NCBI RefSeq assembly: GCF_001988955.1
Contig: NZ_CP014263.1
Coordinates: 3,256,001-3,320,000, forward strand
DNA length: 64,000 nt
From: Spirosoma montaniterrae
GTDB lineage: Bacteria > Bacteroidota > Bacteroidia > Cytophagales > Spirosomataceae
Direction of reading: 5' to 3'
Shown: positions 50,808 through 59,964 of the stretch, piece after piece
Numbering within the stretch: position 1 is the stretch's first letter
Layout of the letters: each line of letters opens with the position of its first letter
Made by a program: the position numbers and the translations under genes
The notes under the pieces: generated by a model
Told to the model about the DNA's origin: nothing
Database searches by the model: none
What the model saw: the letters and a program-made list of their open reading frames with translations, nothing else

Positions 50808-51989
50808 CTATCGAATTACCACTTTAAGAGTAACTACCTGATTGGCAACTTTCGAGCCAAGCAAATAAATACCCGGCGATAACCTTGACTGAGGAATGAT
50901 TACGCTGTTGGTTATCGACTCTGGACGAATCTCACATGGAATAGTAACGCCTGTGGTTGTTTTTAGGGTTAAGGTTTGCGGATCGACATTCCGACAGGCT
51001 ACCCGAATAGCCTCGCCCTCAGCAACGGGATTTCCAAGCAAGACTACAGAAGGCGCAGCTTCATCAAACCGAACAGCGATGATGGCGGAAGTAGTAGCCA
51101 ATGTGGTTCCACCTTTGTCCATCTGCCTTAACCGATAATAATTTACTCCCCTTGATGGCGCATTATCGAGAAAGGTATACGCTTTTAGCTGATCGGAGTT
51201 GTAGGCGGCATCTACGCGGCCAATCGATACAAATTCTTTGGCATCCTGACTACGCTGCACCTCAAAGAAGTCGCTGTTGCGCTCCCAGGCCGTTTGCCAG
51301 CGTAACGCAACCGCACTACCAACCGCTTTACCGTCAAACAAGGCAAATGCAACCGGTAAAGATTGACTCCACGACAGGTCTTCAATGGTTATTGTTTGTG
51401 GACCGGGATTGGCAATGGTTTGCGCCGATACGTTGCAATATTGAATCGTGATTTCGGTGACGACCCCCGTGAATGAAACAACATTGCCGGGATCAGCCGA
51501 TGCACCCGGCGCGTCGCCCGTTCCGGTAATTACATTGCCGGAAATAGACGAGTAGTTCCCCGCCGTTCCAGATGCGCTGATAGCGGGCGTTACGGTAGCT
51601 GCACCATTTTTGGCTGCTACTGTAACCTGATCTACAAAGTTATAAAGTGATCCGCTCGCCTGTCCTCTGTCAATATTGAGCAGCCGGAACGTTAACCCCT
51701 GTACGCCAGTACCAAAGCTTATGGTTGTCGTCAGGCAGTTGCTATTAGTGGTGAAATTGGAGCCTACCTGTAACCCACGGGCAAACGCCTGGGGCGAATT
51801 CGCCTGCAACTCCGACGTTGCTCCGCTAATGGCTACTGTGACACTTCGGGCGGGCGTTCCTATGCTTGTGTATGTCTTGGTCAAGGCTCCGGTTGTCCAG
51901 CCGCCTTGTGTCGACTGAAAGTCAAGGTCCGGTTGGCTCTGTACGCTAAAACTCAGGAGCATCAGCCAGCCAATAAGCAGGTGTTTCAT
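50808..51989 (-). CDS. Secreted protein with T9SS-like C-terminal domain
   Basis: A 393-residue exported protein: signal peptide MKHLLIGWLMLLSFSVQSQ, a beta-rich N-terminal half with many Thr/Ser/Gly (GWTTGALTKTYTSIG, TTTISFGTGVQGLTF, ITIQYCNVSAQTI), then a block often found before sorting domains in Bacteroidota (LPVAFALFDGKAVGSAVALRWQTAWERNSDFFEVQRSQD and YYRLRQMDKGG). The C-terminal domain has LLGNPVAEGEAIRV, RLSPGIYLLGSKVANQ and a terminal VTLKVVIR, in line with a type A sorting signal. A TACCTTTG box at 52036-52043 precedes it. Role unknown; it flanks the peptide island and could be unrelated. Confidence 0.78.
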   Translation of the reverse strand: MKHLLIGWLMLLSFSVQSQPDLDFQSTQGGWTTGALTKTYTSIGTPARSVTVAISGATSELQANSPQAFARGLQVGSNFTTNSNCLTTTISFGTGVQGLTFRLLNIDRGQASGSLYNFVDQVTVAAKNGAATVTPAISASGTAGNYSSISGNVITGTGDAPGASADPGNVVSFTGVVTEITIQYCNVSAQTIANPGPQTITIEDLSWSQSLPVAFALFDGKAVGSAVALRWQTAWERNSDFFEVQRSQDAKEFVSIGRVDAAYNSDQLKAYTFLDNAPSRGVNYYRLRQMDKGGTTLATTSAIIAVRFDEAAPSVVLLGNPVAEGEAIRVACRNVDPQTLTLKTTTGVTIPCEIRPESITNSVIIPQSRLSPGIYLLGSKVANQVVTLKVVIR

Positions 51990-52035
51990 AAAAGTGGGAT
52001 AATGAACAGAATGGCTTCATTTACTTATTTGTTAG

Positions 52036-52043
52036 CAAAGGTA
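52036..52043 (-). promoter_or_regulatory. Promoter -7 box of the secreted protein at 50808
   Basis: TACCTTTG on the minus strand, 46 bases before the start codon, is the same box as in the peptide-island promoters, but no TTG is seen at -33. It lies at the edge of a strongly AT-rich stretch (about 52030-52140) in a 269-base gap without a gene. No promoter for the rightward operon starting at 52259 was recognised in this gap. Confidence 0.45.
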
Positions 52044-52258
52044 TTAGAAGCATTAGTAGTATTATATTATTTTTCTATTTCTTTTTTAAGAAGTAAAATA
52101 TTAAAATATATTTATATGTATCCTTGTCAATTTTATTTGCAGAGCATATCATCGCTACAAGAACAATTAACCACTCACTAAAAGCTATGTAGCAGCAGCC
52201 GTGGCAATGCCGTATCTTACGTACCTATCCCGTTAGTCACCCTTAACCTTTCCCAACT

Positions 52259-53566
52259 ATGCCCGGTCAACCCCTGCCTCCTCGCATTGATCGTCAGGCA
52301 GTTGTACTAATTCATGGTATTGGCGAACAACGGCCTATGGACACGCTCCGCGAGTTTGCGCAATCTGTTGTGCCAGCCATTCCAAACAGCAGCACCCCGC
52401 TATTCTACAGTAAGCCCGACCAGTTGTCCGATAATTTTGAACTTCGGAGGCTGACCACCAACGAACAGCAGGCTTCGTTCAAAACCGACTATTACGAATT
52501 TTATTGGGCCAATTTGATGGAAGGCACCAAAGTAGCCGATGTCTGGAGTTGGATTCGCAGTCTGTTTATTCGCAGGCCGGGCCGCATTCCAAAACGGCTC
52601 CGGTGGCTTTATTACGCATTCTGGGGTACGCTCGCGGCTCTGTTCGCGCTTGTTGGCCTAACGTTAAGTTGGGTCGTTGCCGCCTGGAACGGTTTGGCCG
52701 ACACGGGTTGGGTGCGCATCGTGGCGGGCTTTGTTGCCAGCGGTTTACTGGCGTATGTCAATAACCTGCTGACAGAATACCTCGGCGATGCGGTGCGGTA
52801 CATGACACCCCGCCCACCAAACATAAACCAACGGCAAAAAATCAGGCAGGCCGGAATGCAACTGCTCCGTCGGCTGCACGAAACGGATGCCACTGGTACT
52901 AATCGCTACGACCGAATCGTGGTTGTAGGCCATAGTTTAGGCTCTGTTATTGCCTACGACCTGCTGAATCTGTTTTGGTGCGAACGCTCCGGCAAGTTGC
53001 CCCTTCTGCCCGTCGATGCGCTGAACACCGCCGAACAAAAAGCTATCGACCTCAGTGAGAAGCGTATCAGTCAGGAGCAGTATCGACAGGCGCAGTTCGA
53101 TTTGTGGGCAGCGCAGGCAACTCTGCCCGGTTCGTGGCGCATCTCTGATCTGATTACGGTGGGCAGTCCGCTTGCCTTCGCCGATCTGTATCTGGCCGAT
53201 GGCGTCTGGTCGTTGAAAAACAAAGCCGATCAGCGCGAATTTCCAACCTGCCCGCCAGTTATGGAAAAAAATAAGGATGGCGATGCGTTCTTTTCGTTTC
53301 CAACCAAACGCACCGATGCCCCCCGAACGCTGCATCATGCGGCTCTATTTGCCTTAACCCGCTGGACTAACCTGTACTTTTCCAGCGATTTTATTGGTGG
53401 ACCGATTGAAGGCTTCGGGCCGGGCGTTGAGAACCATTCGCTGAAACCCCAAAGCACTAAGCTTCCCTTCAACTCGCATGTCACGTACTGGAAAATCAGC
53501 GAACCAGAAAGTTTGTCGCTGCTGCGAAAACGGCTCGAATTGCGGTTTCCCAAAAAGCACGAATAA
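52259..53566 (+). CDS. Membrane-associated alpha/beta hydrolase, gene 1 of the conflict-like operon
   Basis: A 435-residue protein. It begins with QAVVLIHGIGEQRPMD (H19), the oxyanion-type strand of lipase-like hydrolases. Two membrane helices follow (about residues 117-143, WLYYAFWGTLAALFALVGLTLSWVV, and 152-171). The nucleophile elbow G-H-S226-L-G follows in DRIVVVGHSLGSVIAYDLL. Later His-containing segments (LHHAALFALTRWTNLYFS, NSHVTYW) could supply the catalytic His. It may be a lipase, esterase or peptidase at the inner membrane. It is the first of five rightward genes with gaps of 41 bases or less. Membrane attack is a known way to kill infected cells, but that role here is inference. 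Confidence 0.82.
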   Translation: MPGQPLPPRIDRQAVVLIHGIGEQRPMDTLREFAQSVVPAIPNSSTPLFYSKPDQLSDNFELRRLTTNEQQASFKTDYYEFYWANLMEGTKVADVWSWIRSLFIRRPGRIPKRLRWLYYAFWGTLAALFALVGLTLSWVVAAWNGLADTGWVRIVAGFVASGLLAYVNNLLTEYLGDAVRYMTPRPPNINQRQKIRQAGMQLLRRLHETDATGTNRYDRIVVVGHSLGSVIAYDLLNLFWCERSGKLPLLPVDALNTAEQKAIDLSEKRISQEQYRQAQFDLWAAQATLPGSWRISDLITVGSPLAFADLYLADGVWSLKNKADQREFPTCPPVMEKNKDGDAFFSFPTKRTDAPRTLHHAALFALTRWTNLYFSSDFIGGPIEGFGPGVENHSLKPQSTKLPFNSHVTYWKISEPESLSLLRKRLELRFPKKHE

Positions 53567-53607
53567 ACGACTCATACCGAACAGGCTGTCTTTCCCTCCG
53601 CCCAATC

Positions 53608-54864
53608 ATGAATACACCGCCGAACACCCTTCCCGAAAACACCCCGGATAACCCACTGGCGCATTATCGCCGACTGCTCAAAGCCCGCGAACACCGGAAG
53701 GTTGATACGGAATCGCTCGAAAGTCTGGAGTCGACCGAACCTGATCTCTCCGACACAGCCATTCACGACCGGCTCAGCCAAACTGCTGTCGACTGGCAAC
53801 AGATTGTGCGCCAGCACCTTGGCGATGCGTCTGAACTCCACCAGATTGCTCAAAAAATCGTTACGGATGCCGACGAGGCCCTGCGTGTGGTACGCGACGA
53901 CGATCAGGAGGCTCTCCGCCGAAAACCCGACATCCTGCAAACGCTCGAAGCCATTGTTCGTACCGACGGCTCGCGGCCTACCTTTATGGTTCGCAATGGC
54001 CGCGTCGATAAATCGACCAGCCCACTCGGCGACTGGTCTGACTCGCTCGATGCCAGTGCCGATTTGCTTCAGGATGCCATTGCCTGCGTGGGCCGCATCA
54101 ACGACCCGCAGGCTACGCAGGGTTTTCAGGGAACCGGCTTCTTAGTGGCCAACAACCTGATCGTAACCAACCGGCACGTGCTGCAAGTCATTGCCCGCAA
54201 ACAGGCCGACCGAAGCTGGCAACTGCGGCCCGGCGTCAACATCGACTTCGGCCACGAATTTCGGGCACGCGATTCGGTCAACCGGCGGACATTCCGGCGG
54301 GTGGTCTTCGCCGGAGCGCAGTTCATTGACGGAGCCGCCATCGACCATAACAAATTAGATTTAGTGTTGATAGAACTGGAGCCAGCCGCGCCCGGCCAAC
54401 TGCCGCGCCGAACGTTGGCGGTTGACGTCAGCACCGACTGGCCCCAGCCCGAACTCGGCGTGTACACCATTGGCTACCCGGCCACCCCACCCAACGCCCT
54501 CGCCACGGCCAGTTTGCTGGAACAACTGTTTCAGTCGACGTTTGGCTGCAAGCGGCTGGCACCGGGGCGGCTGATGACCTCGGAGTTTACGGCTCCTGCC
54601 CTGGCGGCCCACGATGCCACCACGCTGGGAGGCAACTCCGGCTCGGCAATCGTGGTGATTGGGCGCGAGTTGTCGGCGGCAGGGCTGCACTACGGCGGTC
54701 GGTCGAGAGAACCGCGTGAGAACTGGTCGCACGTGCTGGGGCGGGTGCTCGATGAGAGCGAAGGGCCAATGATTCCGGCAGGCCAGACACCCCGCACACT
54801 GCGCGAACGCCTGACCGATTTTGGCGTTGAATTTCGCGACCGGGCCACCAGCCCAGCCGTGTAG
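53608..54864 (+). CDS. Trypsin-like serine protease, gene 2 of the conflict-like operon
   Basis: A 418-residue cytosolic protein. The first 160 residues are helical and of no recognised family (HYRRLLKAREHRKVDTESLESLE, VRQHLGDASELHQIAQKIVTDADEALRVV). They are followed by an S1-type protease with the triad H190 (IVTNRHVL), D251 (NKLDLVLI) and S344 in GGNSGSAIV. The GFQGTGFLVANN strand is a typical S1 entry. No signal peptide is present. The unknown N-terminal region may be an adaptor that links it to the ATPase encoded downstream. The neighbouring gene encodes a second protease with a different layout, which suggests a proteolytic relay. Confidence 0.87.
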   Translation: MNTPPNTLPENTPDNPLAHYRRLLKAREHRKVDTESLESLESTEPDLSDTAIHDRLSQTAVDWQQIVRQHLGDASELHQIAQKIVTDADEALRVVRDDDQEALRRKPDILQTLEAIVRTDGSRPTFMVRNGRVDKSTSPLGDWSDSLDASADLLQDAIACVGRINDPQATQGFQGTGFLVANNLIVTNRHVLQVIARKQADRSWQLRPGVNIDFGHEFRARDSVNRRTFRRVVFAGAQFIDGAAIDHNKLDLVLIELEPAAPGQLPRRTLAVDVSTDWPQPELGVYTIGYPATPPNALATASLLEQLFQSTFGCKRLAPGRLMTSEFTAPALAAHDATTLGGNSGSAIVVIGRELSAAGLHYGGRSREPRENWSHVLGRVLDESEGPMIPAGQTPRTLRERLTDFGVEFRDRATSPAV

Positions 54865-54894
54865 TATGTTGGTTTCCTCTAACTCTGCTCTGTT

Positions 54895-56769
54895 ATGCCA
54901 CCCATTGCTGTAATTCTGGCGGCTCTGCGTACACCCCGAACGGCCTTTGCTGAGCTGTTTCAGCAGGCGCAGGTTAGCTTCCCCGCTGCCAATCGGGTTT
55001 CGTTTGAGGTTGTTGCCGCTTCGCCCGACGATTCGACAGCTTTTACCAACGCGCTCGAATTTGCCAAAAGCAACGGCTTTCTGTCTGATCTGGTAGACGA
55101 GTTGATAGATGGACGCCTGGCCGATGGGAGTTTGGCGGAGGCCGTAACCCAGGCCCGTAATGACCCCGGCGGCACTGAGCTTCAGGCCATTGTCAATGAA
55201 GTGCGCGGATTTATCCAGCCCGATATTCTGTTTCGGGGTCTGTTCGATGGAATGCGCTGGACGGGTAAAATTCAGATTGATGGCAACACCAAAGGAACGG
55301 GCGTATTGATTGGCCCGCATCTGATATTAACGGCCTGGCACGTAGTCCGGCCTTTGTTCAGGCGTCATCAGCCAAACGGCCCCTGGCAACCTCAGCCAGA
55401 TGCTGCCAGCCGATTACAGGTTGAGTTCGATGACTATCTGCGCTTTACGCGATTCAGCCGGGCACCGCAAAACGTAACGCCCACTCGTGTTCCGGCGCAT
55501 AAAGACTGGTGCTTCACCTTCAGCAGTTGTACCGACGATGAACTGGACGATGGCTTTCCCGAAGACCGTAATCAACTCGACAACTTTCTGGACTATGCCA
55601 TTCTGAAACTGAAGGGCGTTCCGGGCAAAGAACGTCGCTATGCCAGCCTTGATGCCAATGCTGTAGTACCCAGCAACGACGATACCTGTTTACTGTTTCA
55701 GTACCCAGCCGCTCAATCGCTCCGGCTCGACGTTGGCCCGGTTGGTAGCCTGCAACCTCCCCTACAGGCACGGTTTCTGCACCATGTCAACTCGCTGCCG
55801 TCATCGTCGGGCGGACCCTGTTTCGACCGGAGTTTCCTGCTGTTTGGGCTGCATCAGGGCCGGTATTCTGTTCAAAACGGGCAGAAACAAACCAATCGGG
55901 GTATTCCACTGCTGAAAATCCTTCGGCACATCAACGAAAACAATACCAACGGCCTGCCCCAGCCCGACCCTGCCGACGATCCGCTCTGGGAAATCGATCA
56001 GGCCAGCCAACGCGTTCCGGTGCTTAACTGCGATGCCTTTCAATCGATTGCCTGGCAATTGGCGGTTATTGGTGGCCCCAAAATTCTGGTCATAAAAGGG
56101 CCGGGGGGCATCCGGGGAATTGGCAAAACGTTTCGGGCAAATCTGGTGCTGGCTATGCTGCCCAACGGCGGACACCTGAAAATCGTACTTCATGCCGAAG
56201 CCATCGCCAAAATGAACGTCGAACAAGTGGTAGCTGTCATCTGCACGTCGGCGGGCGCACCCCTACCCGACCTGTCTAAACCCACCGACGCCCACTCGAC
56301 CCAAACCGTATGGCTCCGCGATAAGGTTGTTCCGGCGGTTATGGCGGCACTGAATCAGGTGCGCGATGGCAAATTGGTCTGGTTATGCCTGCTGGAGCTA
56401 AACACGTTTAAAATAGAAGTCGACCAAACCTCCGAGTTTCTGTTTATGCTCTACGAACAAACGCTGGCCTTCGACTGGCTCCGGGTAGTGCTGGATGGTA
56501 TGCGGGGCGATTTACCCGACTCGCTCCGGCTGCTGGTGAAAGACTATTCAGTGCCCGTTGACTTGCCATCCGACGAACCAATCAAAGCATATCTCCGGCG
56601 ATTGGCGGCTAACACTCCTCAAGGCGATTTACAAGACATTGATGCGGTAGCTTTTGTGCTTTACGACAATTATGAGATGAAAAAAGCCGACGAGCTGGAA
56701 AAAGCGATGCCCTTTCTGGCAAGCATGACGAAGCGTCTGACAGAAAAAATCAGAGGCCAACGGGTATAA
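54895..56769 (+). CDS. EAD-like / trypsin-like protease / P-loop fusion, gene 3 of the conflict-like operon
   Basis: A 624-residue protein in three parts. Residues 1-105 are helical and resemble effector-associated domains of bacterial conflict systems (AALRTPRTAFAELFQQAQVSF, ALEFAKSNGFLSDLVDELI). Residues about 110-350 form an S1-type protease with H149 (LTAWHVV), D233 (FLDYAILKL) and S305 in SSSGGPC. From about 375 a P-loop module has ILVIKG followed by GPGGIRGIGKT (residues 402-412). The likely Walker B strand (KLVWLCLLEL) ends in Glu where Asp is usual, so ATPase activity is doubtful. Known family facts: EAD domains recruit effectors to sensors. Inference: this is a second, recruited protease. 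Confidence 0.82.
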   Translation: MPPIAVILAALRTPRTAFAELFQQAQVSFPAANRVSFEVVAASPDDSTAFTNALEFAKSNGFLSDLVDELIDGRLADGSLAEAVTQARNDPGGTELQAIVNEVRGFIQPDILFRGLFDGMRWTGKIQIDGNTKGTGVLIGPHLILTAWHVVRPLFRRHQPNGPWQPQPDAASRLQVEFDDYLRFTRFSRAPQNVTPTRVPAHKDWCFTFSSCTDDELDDGFPEDRNQLDNFLDYAILKLKGVPGKERRYASLDANAVVPSNDDTCLLFQYPAAQSLRLDVGPVGSLQPPLQARFLHHVNSLPSSSGGPCFDRSFLLFGLHQGRYSVQNGQKQTNRGIPLLKILRHINENNTNGLPQPDPADDPLWEIDQASQRVPVLNCDAFQSIAWQLAVIGGPKILVIKGPGGIRGIGKTFRANLVLAMLPNGGHLKIVLHAEAIAKMNVEQVVAVICTSAGAPLPDLSKPTDAHSTQTVWLRDKVVPAVMAALNQVRDGKLVWLCLLELNTFKIEVDQTSEFLFMLYEQTLAFDWLRVVLDGMRGDLPDSLRLLVKDYSVPVDLPSDEPIKAYLRRLAANTPQGDLQDIDAVAFVLYDNYEMKKADELEKAMPFLASMTKRLTEKIRGQRV

Positions 56770-56794
56770 ACGGTTGGCAAAACTGCCCATTGAC

Positions 56795-59700
56795 ATGAAA
56801 GAATTAGATAAACTGGCGAGTTGGTTATCTGATCAGATAAAACAGCAGGAAAATGAATCAGCAACGTCTATGATGTTGTCGATTGAGCCTGATTCTCAGG
56901 TCTCCAACCTGCTGTGGCAGGCCGAGGTGCAGGCCGCGCTATCGGGGCGATTTGCGCCGGAGGGGCTGCTGATGTCGTTTACCAGTACCATCGAACGTCA
57001 GCAAACGCTCAGCCAGTTGGTCGATAACTGCATTGTGGAAACCGTTGACGGACGTGTACAATGGCTGCTCACGCAGAACCGGCGTCTCGCTGTATTACAG
57101 CGTCTGAAAAACTCCGGCCAATTAGAATCGTCGCTCGGCCAACCGCTGCCGCCAACCGATAAATTCGGCCACATGCTCCGCAAACTGCTTCGGCAGGGGC
57201 AGGCGTTGTCGCTCGACAATTGCTCATCAGACGACCTGATGGCAATCAGTGCTGCTACTGAAGCGATAGCCCCACTGGGCCTATCCTTACCAGACACTCA
57301 CGAGTTGCGCCGACAGTTGAATAAAAACACCCTACTGTCGAACTACGACTCACTCCTGACCAACCTGTTTGTTGGCCGACAGGCCGAATTGAGTGCGCTG
57401 GCTATTTTCGTAAAAGAGGGCAGTTCGCTGAGTCGGTATCTGTTCTGGGATGGCATGATTCTGACCGGTTCGGGCGGGGCGGGCAAATCGACTCTGCTGG
57501 CGAAGTTTGCCCAAACGGTTGTCAGTGAGCAGAATGCCACCATCGTGCTACTCGATTTCGACCGGCCCGGCATTGACCCCGCCGACCTGAACTGGCTTGA
57601 AATCGACATTACCCGGCAGGTTGGCATACAGTACCCCGAACTCTACGAACAGCTTCGGCAGGCGCGGGCCGCAACACGCCAGCAGCGAACCCAATCCGTA
57701 GCCTACGGCGTACCCGATGAGTCGCCTGAGTCGATGATTAAGGCCCGAAGTTTCCGCTCGATTATTGACGAGACAGGCACGCTGCTGCGGGAAATCGGTG
57801 CCGACCAGCGGCCCTTTTTGCTGATACTCGATACGTATGAAGAAGTGGTTCAGCGCGACATGACCGGCTCTGTGTTTGAGTGGCTGGCCGAACTGGGCGA
57901 CGCGCTGCGATTGCCGGCACTGCGGGTTATCTTTTCGGGGCGGCTGTTCGACACGCAGTTGGAGAGTATCATGCAGCGAGGGATCATTAGTCAGTTGCGG
58001 GTCGATGAGTTGGACAAACAACAGGCCGAACACCTGCTTCGGCAGTTGGGCGTTACCGATTCGATGGCGAAACGGCTAACCCGGTCGGGCCTGTTTCCGC
58101 TCCGGCCTCTCGAACTCCGGTTGCTGGCAAAAGTAGCAACGCGTGAATCAGACACGTCGATCAACGAACTCGAGCAGGAACTGCGCCGGGGTGGCCCAGC
58201 CTCACAGGATATGTTTGCGGGCCTTGTGTATCAGCGGGTTCTCCAGCGTATCAAAGACCCGGCCATCAGCGCACTGGCGTATCCGGGGCTGGTGCTGCGC
58301 TACGTTACCGCCGATCTGATTCGGCAGGTGCTGGTTCCGGCCCTCAACCTGCCCGAACTGACCATCAGCGCGGCTGCTGCCACACTCGATAAATTAGCCG
58401 CCTACGAATGGTTGGTCGAACGGCGGATTACGGGAAATGTGCAGGCCGTCTGGCACCGACGCGACCTGCGCCGGTCGATGCTGCGGCTCATGATGACCAA
58501 CGAAGAAGCCAGAGCCAGATGCGTGAGCGAGGAAGCCGTTCGGGTGCTTGGCAAAGGCACCGAAGAGCAACGCTGCGAAGCCATTTATCATCAGCTTTTG
58601 TGGATGAACAGCCCGGAAATGGGTAATCAGTTCGATCTGGCCGATCTGAAACGAGCGCATCAGTATATTGGCAACGACATCGGCGATTTGCCCAAACCGG
58701 CTGCGGTATTGCTTCGGTTTGCGGCTCAGGGGCGCGTGCAGGCAACCGAGGTGAGCAACCTGCCAAGCGTGTATCTGGCGAAAGCCTACTACCGCACCGG
58801 GCGCAGGCTGATGCGCAGCCGCGAGTTTGGCAAAGCCCTCGAACTGCTCCGGCGGGGCCAACAGGAGGGCATTGCCTTCTCCAGCGCACCCCAAACCGAC
58901 CGCTGGGAAATTGAAACGCTCTTTGCCACTGCCTGCTGGGATGAACTGCTGACGGTGCTCCGGCAAATGCCTGCTCCATCGGCCAATAGTTCATTGCCCG
59001 ACTTTGTGCAGTGGCTCTATCCAATGGCCCTTATTTCGCCTGATAGCGAGCCTGCCCAATCAGTTGTGAAGCAGTTGAGCCAGGCAACGAAGGCCGATAA
59101 ACTACCCCTCGGCAAACTCATCGACCCCGATGTTAACAAACTGCTGACAAGTTTATCGACGGGTTTGGTGCGCTGGCACGCAGTCACGTCGCTGAGTGCT
59201 GCCAATCGGCGCGCGCTGGCTTCCATCGTCAGAACGGCTCGTAAGCAGGCGTTCAAATCGGCCCGTTTGCAGCGAAAACTTACGCTCCTGAGTTTTCTAA
59301 GCCAGCAATCCATCATCAAAACGTTTAGTCTGGCCCCGTCTACGCTCCGGCTAAATCTGAACTGGATGAACGATTTGCTCCAGACAGCCCGAGCGGCCAG
59401 TCTGAAGCCTGAAGCACTGGCCGTGGTCGAAGAAGCCCGCGACGTACTGAGTACACTTCCAACCGGACGCCAGCGGACAGTCAGGGGCGTGTTGCGCACG
59501 ATGGATGCCCTCTATAAAGACCGCCCACAGTGGGAACAGGTGCAGTTTCCGTTTTCGCATTTCCCCTCACTCGAATCGCTGATTCACCTGTTTCGGGGGC
59601 CAGACTCCGAATTCCGCGACCCGGCGCGGTTTGCCTTGCTCGATGCCTACACTACCCCCGCCGACCACCGGCAGCTTGCGACGCTGATTAGCACCACAAC

Positions 59701-59950
59701 AGGCATGGACCTGGACGACCTCACTCCCGATGCGTTTGCCAACGCCCTGACCGCCGACGCCGAACACGCGCTGGAAAGCTACATTGAACTCGTAGATCGC
59801 ACCTGGCAGTTGGGCAACCTGCTCGAACAGGCCCACGCCGAACGCCCCGACGCAGCCAAACTGCGTTCTGTACTGGACGCGTACCGGCGTTGGAACAACG
59901 CCGTGACCGCCTTAATCGCTTCGCATTTTCAGTCTATCCAGTCAATCTAA
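56795..59950 (+). CDS. STAND-like AAA ATPase with helical repeats, gene 4 of the conflict-like operon
   Basis: A 1051-residue protein. The N-terminal 190 residues are helical and unassigned. An NTPase follows: VGRQAELSALAIFV (about residue 196), Walker A GSGGAGKST (225-233), Walker B in FLLILDTYEEV (D346), a sensor-like ALRVIFSGRLFD, and a winged-helix-type region (QLRVDELDKQQAEHLLRQLG). The C-terminal half (about 480-1051) is all-helical with repeat character (YRTGRRLMRSREFGKALELLRRGQQEG) and would be the ligand sensor. This order matches STAND ATPases such as those in NLR-like immune proteins. ATG 56795 is preferred; a TTG 7 codons upstream is possible. It is probably the central sensor of the operon. 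Confidence 0.85.
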   Translation: MKELDKLASWLSDQIKQQENESATSMMLSIEPDSQVSNLLWQAEVQAALSGRFAPEGLLMSFTSTIERQQTLSQLVDNCIVETVDGRVQWLLTQNRRLAVLQRLKNSGQLESSLGQPLPPTDKFGHMLRKLLRQGQALSLDNCSSDDLMAISAATEAIAPLGLSLPDTHELRRQLNKNTLLSNYDSLLTNLFVGRQAELSALAIFVKEGSSLSRYLFWDGMILTGSGGAGKSTLLAKFAQTVVSEQNATIVLLDFDRPGIDPADLNWLEIDITRQVGIQYPELYEQLRQARAATRQQRTQSVAYGVPDESPESMIKARSFRSIIDETGTLLREIGADQRPFLLILDTYEEVVQRDMTGSVFEWLAELGDALRLPALRVIFSGRLFDTQLESIMQRGIISQLRVDELDKQQAEHLLRQLGVTDSMAKRLTRSGLFPLRPLELRLLAKVATRESDTSINELEQELRRGGPASQDMFAGLVYQRVLQRIKDPAISALAYPGLVLRYVTADLIRQVLVPALNLPELTISAAAATLDKLAAYEWLVERRITGNVQAVWHRRDLRRSMLRLMMTNEEARARCVSEEAVRVLGKGTEEQRCEAIYHQLLWMNSPEMGNQFDLADLKRAHQYIGNDIGDLPKPAAVLLRFAAQGRVQATEVSNLPSVYLAKAYYRTGRRLMRSREFGKALELLRRGQQEGIAFSSAPQTDRWEIETLFATACWDELLTVLRQMPAPSANSSLPDFVQWLYPMALISPDSEPAQSVVKQLSQATKADKLPLGKLIDPDVNKLLTSLSTGLVRWHAVTSLSAANRRALASIVRTARKQAFKSARLQRKLTLLSFLSQQSIIKTFSLAPSTLRLNLNWMNDLLQTARAASLKPEALAVVEEARDVLSTLPTGRQRTVRGVLRTMDALYKDRPQWEQVQFPFSHFPSLESLIHLFRGPDSEFRDPARFALLDAYTTPADHRQLATLISTTTGMDLDDLTPDAFANALTADAEHALESYIELVDRTWQLGNLLEQAHAERPDAAKLRSVLDAYRRWNNAVTALIASHFQSIQSI

Positions 59951-59964
59951 ACCCTTTCACACGT

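Noticed and set aside
51906..52181. A 91-residue plus-strand frame over the AT-rich gap
   Set aside because: It overlaps the 5' end of a clear minus-strand gene and continues into sequence of extreme AT content; no motif.
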